29,944 nucleotides of DNA from a virus. Of the stretch, positions 7,563 through 13,200 are shown piece by piece; position 1 is the first letter of the stretch, and every line of letters starts with the position of its first letter. The notes below the pieces were generated by a model. It was not told the origin of the DNA, made no database searches, and was given only the letters and a program-made list of their open reading frames with translations. Where the stretch lies: the IMG/VR virus record IMGVR_UViG_3300027805_000058, positions 1 to 29,944 of that record. One strand, 5' to 3'. Made by a program: the position numbers and the translations under genes.

Positions 7563-7740
7563 ACCGGAACTCTTTGCCAGAACAGGCGGGGACGTCAGAC
7601 ATCCATCCGTGGTGGGTGGCATGGGCACACCAGACCTTCTCAGCAACCTTAGTCACCTGAGCGGCCCAGAAGCAAGAGCGGCATACCAGAGACTTGGCAG
7701 CAAACTCTGCCCACTCCAACTCCGACATACGTATCGACAT
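7537..7740 (-). CDS. Small Cys/His-rich phage protein (67 aa)
   Basis: Starting at ATG 7740 the product is 67 residues (MSIRMSELEWAEF...); ATG 7728 is an alternative start. It contains CRSC near residues 27-30, WCAH further on, then HHGWMSDVPACSGKEF, a spacing that could bind one zinc ion. It is the first gene of the leftward packaging operon and overlaps the small terminase start by 26 bases. No Shine-Dalgarno is visible, but TACAGT ends 6 bases before ATG 7740, so a leaderless transcript is possible. The longer upstream frame (to 7926) crosses an inverted repeat and looks non-coding. Confidence 0.6.
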   Translation of the reverse strand: MSIRMSELEWAEFAAKSLVCRSCFWAAQVTKVAEKVWCAHATHHGWMSDVPACSGKEFRYEPRNRIL

Positions 7741-7816
7741 AAGCGGACTGTAACAGAAGGTTTGGCAAGGAAGGAAGGGGAGCGTGTGCGCCTTTTGCGA
7801 CTTTTCCCTAGTCCCC

Positions 7817-7844
7817 CCGTATACGCGTGCGTGTGTGTATACGG
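7817..7844. repeat. Inverted repeat CCGTATAC/GTATACGG
   Basis: Perfect 8-bp arms (7817-7824 and 7837-7844) flank a 12-base GT-rich spacer. It lies about 80 bases upstream of the first leftward gene, where it could be an operator or form a leader hairpin. There is no T-run after it on either strand, so it is not an intrinsic terminator. Confidence 0.6.
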
Positions 7845-8206
7845 TACCTATAGGAGAAAGGCGCAGAAGTCGCAGACGGCAGTAGCAACGTGCAGGGTGA
7901 TCCTGCCGGGAGGCCGCGATCTCCAACGTCCGTGGAGCCTGTGTGCCGAGGCGGAAGCGTCTAGGGATACGTTTAGTGCCTTAGATGGTGGAGTCCTTTC
8001 CTTCAGTTACCTCTCGGTCGCTACCAGCGCATCTGGTCAGACGTTGCAAGGGAAAGTTTAGCGGATGTTAAAAAAAATAAAAAGTTTTTGTGAGGGCTTC
8101 GTAGCGGGGACCGGTCGCTCTCTGGCCCTACCCCCCTTCGTTTTTTCACGACACGGATTGTTGTGCGTGTACCACAAGCCTGGATGCAAACGATTCTCAT
8201 GCAGTT

Positions 8207-8229
8207 ATGTAAACGAGAATTGTTTACAT
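8207..8229. repeat. Inverted repeat ATGTAAAC/GTTTACAT
   Basis: Perfect 8-bp arms at 8207-8214 and 8222-8229 with a 7-base spacer (GAGAATT). It sits 3 bases before the first of three operator-like boxes. The size and symmetry fit a dimeric regulator site. Confidence 0.6.
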
Positions 8230-8232
8230 GAT

Positions 8233-8293
8233 GTTGCGTAGATGCAACACGTTGCGTTTATGCAACATGGTTATTTTGTTGCGTGGGTGCAAC
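8233..8293. promoter_or_regulatory. Three tandem 16-bp operator-like boxes GTTGCGTNNNTGCAAC
   Basis: Boxes at 8233-8248, 8251-8266 and 8278-8293 differ only in the three central bases (AGA, TTA, GGG). Each is a dyad with perfect GTTGC/GCAAC arms plus conserved G and T next to the arms. Start-to-start spacing is 18 and 27 bases. Repeated symmetric boxes in a non-coding region between divergent operons are typical of repressor or initiator binding arrays. Confidence 0.75.
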
Positions 8294-8522
8294 AGAGAGA
8301 AGCCGAAACAGAGAGACGGTATCCGTGATATGCGATTTAGGCTCGCCTATCTCAGTTACCTCCGCTCGATGAAATTTTTGGCAGTAAGAGTCATAGCCTA
8401 TAACGCATACCTTTCAGCCTTCTCCCATGTTTTCTAGTCACTTACGCTCTTTCCCGTTTCACATATTCGAGCGTCATCTATATGGCTAGCAACATGGGTA
8501 ACTATATTTTCGACAACAGGTG

Positions 8523-8551
8523 TTGACGTAGAGATAGCAGAGGGGTATAAA
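8523..8551 (+). promoter_or_regulatory. Sigma70-type promoter for the rightward small-gene cassette
   Basis: TTGACG (8523-8528), a 17-base spacer and TATAAA (8546-8551) make a near-consensus promoter. Transcription would start near 8558, about 67 bases before the first gene. A CAACAGGTGTTG dyad (8514-8525) overlaps the -35 box and could be an operator. GTTGAC hexamers at 8522-8527 and 8558-8563 match the half-site of the palindrome at 16450-16467. Confidence 0.75.
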
Positions 8552-8624
8552 GGAATCGTTGACACACAAACACCAGGCAACGCCGCAGATCGGCATAGCC
8601 AGTACATAACAGGAGCATCTAACA

Positions 8625-8852
8625 ATGTCAGATTGGAAAATTGGCCTAGTCACTATGGAAGCCGTGCGGCTCCTTAACCAACCCAACAGCATTGACCTAT
8701 CGCACGACGCTCGGGTCGCTATGGCTATCGACCTCGCTTACGAGAGACTACAGAGCCGCTTACCGTTCGATGACGCTTCAGACCTTTACTGCGACATTGA
8801 CGCTCGCTTCCCTGAGTATGTCGCCGCTATCAACGCAGAGGTGCTGCAATGA
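8625..8852 (+). CDS. Hypothetical small phage protein (75 aa)
   Basis: First gene of the rightward cassette, with AGGAG at 8611-8615 giving good spacing to ATG 8625. The 75 residues (MSDWKIGLVTMEAVRLL...) are acidic and helical, with no membrane segment or recognised motif; LSHDARVAMAIDLAYERLQS is the most regular helix. It overlaps the next start as ATGA. As the promoter-proximal gene it is probably expressed early and strongly, and small early acidic phage proteins are often host-takeover factors; that role here is only an inference. Confidence 0.75.
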   Translation: MSDWKIGLVTMEAVRLLNQPNSIDLSHDARVAMAIDLAYERLQSRLPFDDASDLYCDIDARFPEYVAAINAEVLQ

Positions 8853-8998
8853 CTCGCCTATCGTCCGTGACTCTGCCCATCGCCTACGCTTGCTTTATCT
8901 GCGCTTTCATCGCAGACGAGCGAGCCATCCTTCCGCTATTCCTTGCCGGTTGCTTCAGCCTCACCGCTGCAATCCTCGGCATACTCACCAACGATTAA
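8849..8998 (+). CDS. Small two-helix membrane protein (49 aa)
   Basis: ATG 8849 overlaps the previous stop (ATGA), and the frame ends at TAA 8996-8998. The 49 residues hold two hydrophobic stretches, about 7-21 (VTLPIAYACFICAFI) and 28-46 (ILPLFLAGCFSLTAAILGI), separated by the charged turn ADERA. A hairpin inner-membrane protein is predicted. Function is not recognised; a role in altering the host membrane or in superinfection exclusion would be speculative. Confidence 0.65.
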   Translation: MTRLSSVTLPIAYACFICAFIADERAILPLFLAGCFSLTAAILGILTND

Positions 8999-9016
8999 TT
9001 TACGGAGACACTAACC

Positions 9017-9295
9017 ATGCAAAACCAAAACACGCACAACGGTTGGACGAACTACGCCACATGGCGCGTCAACTTGGAATTGTTCGACGCAATAGACTCG
9101 CGCTACCTAACTGACGAGGTAGGGACTGCGGATACCTACACGCTTTCCAAAAGGCTGCAAGAGTTTGCGGAAAACGTCATTAGCGATTCCGGCGAGGGAT
9201 TAGCCGTTGATTACGCTCGCGCCTTTCTTGCCGACGTTAACTTCTACGAGATAGCACAACACTTGATCGACGCCGCTCGTATGGAGGCCGCATGA
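9017..9295 (+). CDS. Conserved NGWTNYATW-type phage protein (92 aa)
   Basis: GGAG sits about 11 bases before ATG 9017. The 92-residue product starts MQNQNTHNGWTNYATWRVNLE; the NGWxNYxTW motif is a hallmark of a small family widespread in phages and plasmids (I know it as DUF7249-like, from memory), function unknown. The rest is helical and acidic. It is separated from the preceding gene by 18 bases and overlaps the next as ATGA. Confidence 0.82.
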   Translation: MQNQNTHNGWTNYATWRVNLELFDAIDSRYLTDEVGTADTYTLSKRLQEFAENVISDSGEGLAVDYARAFLADVNFYEIAQHLIDAARMEAA

Positions 9296-9615
9296 ATACG
9301 CAAGACTTTTGGAACCTAGGGTTCAGCCTTGGCGAAACAGGGGGCGGGTGTACAGCGTACACCCTGCCAATTAACGACCGCCGACAGTATGTCATGGTGA
9401 CGGGCAGCAGCGGGTGCACAGTTGACGATCTCGCCGATGACGACTGGATCGTTGCCCTATATGACACCCTGACCGATGAATGTGTGACCTGCTATTGGCA
9501 AGAGAACGGCGAGACGGTCGCACAGATTGACGGGGTGAACTTTTACGCGGGTCACGCTCCGAACGTGCCGACATCAATCCGTGACGCCTTGGTTAGCGTC
9601 GGGGTGGCCGTATGA
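9292..9615 (+). CDS. Hypothetical phage protein (107 aa)
   Basis: The 107 residues are acidic with scattered Cys (C20, C42, C64, C67) and aromatic residues; FSLGETGGGCTAYTLPINDR and DDWIVALYDTLTDECVTCYW are the most distinctive parts. A compact alpha/beta fold is likely. No catalytic signature is seen. It is coupled by ATGA overlaps at both ends, so it belongs to the same transcript as its neighbours. A general accessory role is all that can be inferred. Confidence 0.72.
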   Translation: MNTQDFWNLGFSLGETGGGCTAYTLPINDRRQYVMVTGSSGCTVDDLADDDWIVALYDTLTDECVTCYWQENGETVAQIDGVNFYAGHAPNVPTSIRDALVSVGVAV

Positions 9616-9890
9616 CTACGCAACACACCCCCGCGCCGTGGGAATTACGGCAGTCAGTCAAAGGGTATTGGTTTATCGACTACGAGCAAGGCGGCGAGGG
9701 CTACACGCTGACCAAATTGGAGTGCGGGGAGCGTGACGCTCGCCTTATCGCCGCCGCGCCTGACTTGCTTGACGCCTTGCAAATGGTTAACCGTGTCTGG
9801 TCGCACGATCAGACGGCCAACCTCGCGCCCGACTCGCCCGTTGCAATTGTCCGCGCCGCAATCACTAAAGCCACAGGGGAAACCGCATGA
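9612..9890 (+). CDS. Conserved phage protein with ARLIAAAPDLLDAL motif (92 aa)
   Basis: Starts MTTQHTPAPWELRQ and carries DARLIAAAPDLLDALQ near residues 43-58. This HTPxPW ... ARLIAAAPDLL pattern is one of the most frequent small-protein signatures in proteobacterial phages and prophages; its function is not established. It lies in the rightward accessory cassette with ATGA overlaps at both ends. Confidence 0.85.
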   Translation: MTTQHTPAPWELRQSVKGYWFIDYEQGGEGYTLTKLECGERDARLIAAAPDLLDALQMVNRVWSHDQTANLAPDSPVAIVRAAITKATGETA

Positions 9891-10087
9891 AACGCTACAC
9901 CGTACAAATTGCTCGTATTGAACACAAAATTTACGAGTTTGAAGTAGACGCCGAAAACATCGAAGCCGCTGAAGATATAGCGATGGAGGAATGGGAAAGC
10001 GAAGGAGACCTTTTGTTTACTGATCTCGGATGCGTCCACGGGGAAGAATTTGTTCACGATGTCAAACTCTCGAAGGAGGCCGCATGA
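9887..10087 (+). CDS. Small acidic phage protein (66 aa)
   Basis: The 66 residues begin MKRYTVQIARIEHKIYEFEV, then DAENIEAAEDIAMEEWES. A beta hairpin followed by an acidic helix resembles the N-terminal fold of DpnD/PcfM-like small proteins, a weak resemblance based on pattern only. The overall negative charge could suggest DNA mimicry or binding of a basic partner, but nothing in the sequence proves it. It is coupled to both neighbours by ATGA overlaps. Confidence 0.7.
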   Translation: MKRYTVQIARIEHKIYEFEVDAENIEAAEDIAMEEWESEGDLLFTDLGCVHGEEFVHDVKLSKEAA

Positions 10088-10311
10088 GCGCGCAACGATG
10101 GGAAGTCCTCACGCTTGTGGGCAACTTCTACGAGAACACATGGAACGAGGACGGAGAGCCGCTCACCTTCAACACCTATGCGGAGGCAGAGGCGGAGTTA
10201 TCCGACCATCTAGAGGCTTGCCTAGAGGCGCACCATTTCGGCCACCTTGCCGAAGTGCCGACCCGTGACCAATTCGCCATCGCTCCGTACGTTGAGAGGG
10301 CTACAGCATGA
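10084..10311 (+). CDS. Hypothetical acidic phage protein (75 aa)
   Basis: The start is set at ATG 10084 because it overlaps the previous TGA and follows an AAGGAGG-like site; a start at 10030 would bury 54 bases in the upstream gene. The product (MSAQRWEVLTLVGNFYENTW...) is acidic with a helical AEAEAELSDHLEACLEAHHF region. No family is recognised. The next gene starts within its stop codon. Confidence 0.68.
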   Translation: MSAQRWEVLTLVGNFYENTWNEDGEPLTFNTYAEAEAELSDHLEACLEAHHFGHLAEVPTRDQFAIAPYVERATA

Positions 10312-10493
10312 GGTACTTTGACGTAGTGCTGTGGGCGACCGTACAGGAGACGGTCAGCGTAGGCGCAAGGGATGAGGATGAAGCCGCCGAGATCGCCTTG
10401 CAGATCGTCAGAGGCGGCGTTATCGCCTGTTCAACGATGGATTGGGAGATAGACGAGGTAAACATAGGGAGTTCGCTCGATGTCGCAGAATGA
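10308..10493 (+). CDS. Hypothetical small phage protein (61 aa)
   Basis: A 61-residue acidic protein (MRYFDVVLWATVQETVSVGA...) with strand-strand-helix order: an N-terminal hairpin, then ARDEDEAAEIALQIV, then a short C-terminal strand. The architecture parallels the 66-aa protein encoded at 9887-10087, so the two may be distant relatives. It overlaps the preceding gene as ATGA and the following gene by 14 bases. Confidence 0.68.
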   Translation: MRYFDVVLWATVQETVSVGARDEDEAAEIALQIVRGGVIACSTMDWEIDEVNIGSSLDVAE

Positions 10494-10686
10494 AGCAATC
10501 AAAGCCGCCCTGTTATCGGGGCGGTCACTCACCCCGCTTGACGCCCTGCAAGACTTTGGCTGTTTCCGCCTTGCCGCTCGTGTGGCCGATTTAAGGCGCG
10601 AGGGGCTGGACATTGAATGCCATAGGGAGACGGCCAACGGCAAGCACTACGCCCGCTACAGGCTGCGAGGTGCTGCCCATGCGTAG
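10480..10686 (+). CDS. Helix-turn-helix protein (HTH_39-like, 68 aa)
   Basis: The sequence LTPLDALQDFGCFRLAARVADLRREGLDIE (split: LTPLDALQDFGCFRL, then AARVADLRREGLDIE) matches the small winged-helix family in which GxSLTPLxAL is followed by CxRLAARIxDLRxxG; C-terminal HYARYRL is the usual last strand. Such proteins, about 65-90 residues long, are common in phage accessory regions and are predicted DNA binders. A GGGAG site lies 8 bases before ATG 10480. It could regulate the cassette it sits in. Confidence 0.82.
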   Translation: MSQNEAIKAALLSGRSLTPLDALQDFGCFRLAARVADLRREGLDIECHRETANGKHYARYRLRGAAHA

Positions 10687-10798
10687 CCTATGGGGACGCC
10701 TTTCCGTATGGTATCGGCGCGGCATGGACTGGCGGGAAGTGCCGCCACCGAACTGGCACAGCCGCCGACGTATCAATCCCGACTCCGTGTATTGGTGA
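10679..10798 (+). CDS. Very small basic phage protein (39 aa)
   Basis: ATG 10679 overlaps the HTH gene by 8 bases and the frame stops at 10796-10798. The 39 residues (MRSLWGRLSVWYRRGMDWRE...) are rich in Trp, Arg and Pro. Close packing between two better-supported genes and the absence of any other frame here favour a real gene, but size limits certainty. No function can be proposed. Confidence 0.5.
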   Translation: MRSLWGRLSVWYRRGMDWREVPPPNWHSRRRINPDSVYW

Positions 10799-10801
10799 AC
10801 T

Positions 10802-10999
10802 ATGAACAAACCACACACACCGACCATTACAGAACTTGAAGACCTGTTCCGCTCAATGGATGACCACCCGCCAAGCCGTGATGAATGGATTCGCACCACG
10901 GCTAGGGCTTTGCTGTATGCGTGGGACGAGGGTCTAACCGTTCCGCAACTGCAACCGTTCGTCGAGGAACTCCGCAGGGCATTGGACGGTCGCCTATGA
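10802..10999 (+). CDS. Hypothetical small helical protein (65 aa)
   Basis: The 65 residues (MNKPHTPTITELEDLFRSMD...) are acidic and helical: one helix near 10-20, a DDHPPSRDEWIRTTARALLY segment, and a C-terminal helix VPQLQPFVEELRRALDG. The start is 3 bases after the previous stop, and its stop overlaps the next start as ATGA. No family is recognised. Confidence 0.65.
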   Translation: MNKPHTPTITELEDLFRSMDDHPPSRDEWIRTTARALLYAWDEGLTVPQLQPFVEELRRALDGRL

Positions 11000-11130
11000 C
11001 CGAGTTTCACGAGCGTTGGGGCTTGCAGCCTCGCTATCCAGGTCTAACCCGCTGCACCCGTAGGTTTTGGGTTACTTACCTCGGGCGCTGTATCGACACG
11101 GCGAGGGCTACGCTATGGCGGGATTCCTGA
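10996..11130 (+). CDS. Hypothetical small basic protein (44 aa)
   Basis: ATG 10996 overlaps the previous TGA (ATGA), the coupling used throughout the cassette. The 44 residues (MTEFHERWGLQPRYPGLTRC...) are Arg- and Trp-rich with two Cys. No motif is recognised, and the assignment rests on the coupling and lack of an alternative frame. Confidence 0.5.
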   Translation: MTEFHERWGLQPRYPGLTRCTRRFWVTYLGRCIDTARATLWRDS

Positions 11131-11177
11131 TAGCCGTGCTAGTCACCGTACTGTTCGCGGTACTATTTGACGACTGA
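11115..11177 (+). CDS. Possible 20-aa membrane microprotein
   Basis: ATG 11115 is preceded by GAGGGCTACGCT, and the 20-codon frame reads MAGFLIAVLVTVLFAVLFDD then TGA. It is a single uninterrupted hydrophobic helix with an acidic tail, as in many real microproteins. It overlaps the end of the 44-aa gene in another frame and the 3' end of the opposing helicase gene by 15 bases. Real but unproven is the fair reading. Confidence 0.4.
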   Translation: MAGFLIAVLVTVLFAVLFDD

Positions 11178-12491
11178 TAACGGGGGCGGCGCAGCGGTTT
11201 CGACCATGCGCCGCACCTCACTATTCGACAGGTGCGAGTGTTCGGGCGCGGTGAATATGTGTTTCTTGGTAACGTGCTCCTTCGAATAGATACGCCCTCG
11301 GTCTGTCCATCCCGCGTCCTTCAACGCGATATTGATCGCGGCTTGGTTCACCCGATAGCGATCCCCGAGGGCGTTCTGTAGGTCGCTGACCAACTTGTGG
11401 AACGGGCTAGTGATAAAGCCGCCACGGAACACGCCTTGACGCGCTGCAATCATCTCGGCCAACGCTGCCTCGGTCGGGTTCATGCCAGTCTGTAGCAAGA
11501 TAGCCTTCGCATCGGTCATGGGCGGAGCGGCTCCAGGATTGAACGCGCTAACGTCCCGCTCATCGAGGTAAGCGCAGACGGCATCTAGTCCACCCTGCGC
11601 GTACCAATGCCACATAGCAGCGGCTTCCTCGTTCTGCATCCTCGGAGCGTGTGACCACAGCACAAACCAGCGACGGTCATCGGCGGGTAAGGCAATAGCG
11701 TCCCGCTCGTTGCTGAACGCCAAAACGAAAAGCCGGTTTAGCGCATAGTACGGGTGCAAGCCCTTGCGGTTCACCTGTAGCAGTTCAGGCGGCGCAGCAA
11801 TCAACGGTTTGAGGTTGTTCTCTAACGCTCTCGGGTCTTTACCCGCTTGCCGTAGTTCGTTGATAACGACGACCTCGGACTCAAGCGCGTAGCCCCATTG
11901 GTTCTGCAATTCGTCAGAGCGCACAATCGCTACGTTACTGTTCAGGCCGCCGCCTATGGCGTACAGGAAAGGCGTCCACAGGGTGTCTTTACCCGATCCA
12001 GGTAAGCCGCCGTGCAGGATCGCGTGGTTAATCTTGCGGTTCGGGTTCTGCCGCTTGTACGCCATCACGTTTAAAACGTGTTCGCGCTCCATCGGGTCAG
12101 GAATCATGCGCTCGGCATGGTCAAGCCACGGCGATACGTCAGCCGGTCTGGCCTTTGGCCTCGCATCCCGCCATCGGTTGCCGTAGACCAACCCGCCACG
12201 GGCGACCAGAGCGGCCTCACCAGCGGCGAACGTGATACCCTCTAGGGCATGGCCGCCCATCTCGGCACGGCTCTCATCGAACGCCACAGACGCTTCTATG
12301 CGCCGCTTGTTGTGTATCGAGGCGCACGAAACGTGCCGGTACATGGCATTGAATGACTGGCGCGACAATTCACGCCGCTCAACCATGTCGAAATAACTGT
12401 CCTCGCTTCTGACATAAGCAAAGCGGCCAAACCACTGTGCGGGCGTCAGTTTGCTGATGTCTCGTTCCTTAATCTCGTTCAATATGTCCAT
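11163..12491 (-). CDS. SF3/D5-type helicase (DUF5906-like), replication ATPase
   Basis: A 442-residue protein with Walker A GGLPGSGKDT at about 161-170, Walker B VVVINE at 207-212, a sensor Asn in LAFSNERDAI (N261) and an Arg-finger candidate in ADDRRWFVLW (R273/R274). These match the superfamily 3 helicases linked to primases in phages (the NrS-1 polymerase-type DUF5906 group). No primase domain is fused to the N-terminus. AGGAG lies 6 bases before ATG 12491. It is the last gene of the leftward recombination-replication block and probably unwinds DNA for phage replication. Confidence 0.88.
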   Translation of the reverse strand: MDILNEIKERDISKLTPAQWFGRFAYVRSEDSYFDMVERRELSRQSFNAMYRHVSCASIHNKRRIEASVAFDESRAEMGGHALEGITFAAGEAALVARGGLVYGNRWRDARPKARPADVSPWLDHAERMIPDPMEREHVLNVMAYKRQNPNRKINHAILHGGLPGSGKDTLWTPFLYAIGGGLNSNVAIVRSDELQNQWGYALESEVVVINELRQAGKDPRALENNLKPLIAAPPELLQVNRKGLHPYYALNRLFVLAFSNERDAIALPADDRRWFVLWSHAPRMQNEEAAAMWHWYAQGGLDAVCAYLDERDVSAFNPGAAPPMTDAKAILLQTGMNPTEAALAEMIAARQGVFRGGFITSPFHKLVSDLQNALGDRYRVNQAAINIALKDAGWTDRGRIYSKEHVTKKHIFTAPEHSHLSNSEVRRMVETAAPPPLSVVK

Positions 12492-12586
12492 TGCAAACTC
12501 CTAACCCATCAGATAGTCTGACTGGGCATCGTCCCTCCCAAGTGGTTTGGTTGGGCATCGTTAGTTTCTCCTGTTACAGAGTCCTT

Positions 12587-12611
12587 GCCCCGCTTCGGCG
12601 GGGCTTTTTTT
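12587..12611 (+). terminator. Intrinsic terminator on the plus strand
   Basis: GCCCCGC (12587-12593), a TTCG loop and GCGGGGC (12598-12604) form a perfect 7-bp stem capped by a stable tetraloop, followed at once by seven T (12605-12611). It terminates rightward transcription only; on the minus strand the hairpin is followed by AAGGACTC. The flanking genes run leftward, so its likely target is read-through from the rightward cassette that crosses the helicase gene. Confidence 0.85.
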
Positions 12612-12924
12612 ATCCCTGCCGCTTGTTGGCCTGGATTGTTCTCCACGTATCTAAAATTATTTTTTCGCTCTCACGCTTGTTCGCCATTTTGCTATACACG
12701 GCCATCGCCGCGCAGTAGCGATCATGCGCTTCTTTGGTTGTGGGATGGGTGGCAGCAGTCGCTTGCTTCTGTGCCACCGTACCCTCTGCGTGCGAGAAAA
12801 CGGTTTCGCGGATTGCTTTAAAGGCATATTCCGCACGCTCGACCTCTGCTTTGGCGAGCGCACAAGGCTCGTCGGTATCGACTAGATACCGCAAAGCCTT
12901 CTCTGCTCTCTCGTCGCTGATCAT
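12610..12924 (-). CDS. Conserved phage protein of the recombination operon (104 aa)
   Basis: Begins MISDERAEKALRYLVDTDEP and is helical throughout, with coiled-coil character in CALAKAEVERAEYAFKAI and a C-terminal MANKRESEKIILDTWRTI. The MISDExAEKALRYL opening is familiar from many proteobacterial phages, always near recombination genes, with unknown function. The stop falls at the edge of the plus-strand terminator. The start follows the stop of the SSB-like gene with no gap. Confidence 0.8.
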   Translation of the reverse strand: MISDERAEKALRYLVDTDEPCALAKAEVERAEYAFKAIRETVFSHAEGTVAQKQATAATHPTTKEAHDRYCAAMAVYSKMANKRESEKIILDTWRTIQANKRQG

Positions 12925-13200
12925 TTAGAACCCCAGCGGATCGTTCAGATCAGCCTTTGCCCAGTTGTCCTCAGTCAGAGTACCAGCAGGCATCTCGTTC
13001 TTCGGCGGAATCTTTTGGCCTTCCTTCAACTGGACGCTAATGGACAAAAAGTTGTTGCCCTGCTTGCTGGCCTTCTTCCAGGCTGACAGCCGGTACTCCG
13101 TACCGCCCACGTTTATGTCACCAGTAAAGTCAGGACGTTTTTCGTTGCCTTTCTTATCGTTCGGAAACAAAACGCCACGGTTCGTGTTATCAAAATTCAC
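12925..13200 (-). CDS. Small beta-rich protein next to the exonuclease, SSB-like candidate (91 aa)
   Basis: Starts at GTG 13200, which overlaps the exonuclease stop as GTGA, with AGGAG 8 bases upstream. The 91 residues open NFDNTNRGVLFPNDKKGNEK and continue GDINVGGTEYRLSAWKKASK, resembling the DUF736-like small proteins that accompany phage recombination genes and look like a minimal OB/beta-barrel. Binding single-stranded DNA alongside Erf and the exonuclease is a reasonable inference, not shown by a diagnostic motif. Confidence 0.75.
   Translation of the reverse strand: MNFDNTNRGVLFPNDKKGNEKRPDFTGDINVGGTEYRLSAWKKASKQGNNFLSISVQLKEGQKIPPKNEMPAGTLTEDNWAKADLNDPLGF

Larger units (their letters stand above)
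7741..8522. other. Non-coding control region between the leftward packaging genes and the rightward small-gene cassette
   Basis: About 780 bases with no convincing gene. It holds an 8-bp-arm inverted repeat at 7817-7844, an A/T tract at 8069-8089, an 8-bp-arm inverted repeat at 8207-8229, and three GTTGCGTNNNTGCAAC boxes at 8233-8293. A 10-bp direct repeat CAGTTACCTC occurs at 8004-8013 and 8353-8362. Frames crossing it on either strand lack start signals and run over the repeats. No clear sigma70 promoter for the leftward operon was found. It could also hold a replication origin, but no diagnostic iterons beyond the three boxes are seen. Confidence 0.7.

Noticed and set aside
7531-8061. 176-codon plus-strand frame across the non-coding control region
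   Set aside because: It runs antisense to the small terminase start and the 67-aa gene, crosses the 7817-7844 inverted repeat, and has no ribosome site or recognisable composition.
8069-8089. A/T tract as a leftward intrinsic terminator
   Set aside because: The minus strand has a long T-run here but no stable hairpin directly before it.
8228-8437. 69-codon plus-strand frame
   Set aside because: It covers the three operator-like boxes, whose repeats give the frame its odd Cys/Arg/Leu pattern; no ribosome site.
11186-11214. Hairpin GCGGCGCA/TGCGCCGC with a 13-base loop at the convergent junction
   Set aside because: It lies within the helicase coding end and has no T-run on either strand, so an intrinsic terminator is not supported.
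12491-12718. 75-codon plus-strand frame
   Set aside because: It contains the terminator hairpin and T-run and overlaps a supported minus-strand gene.
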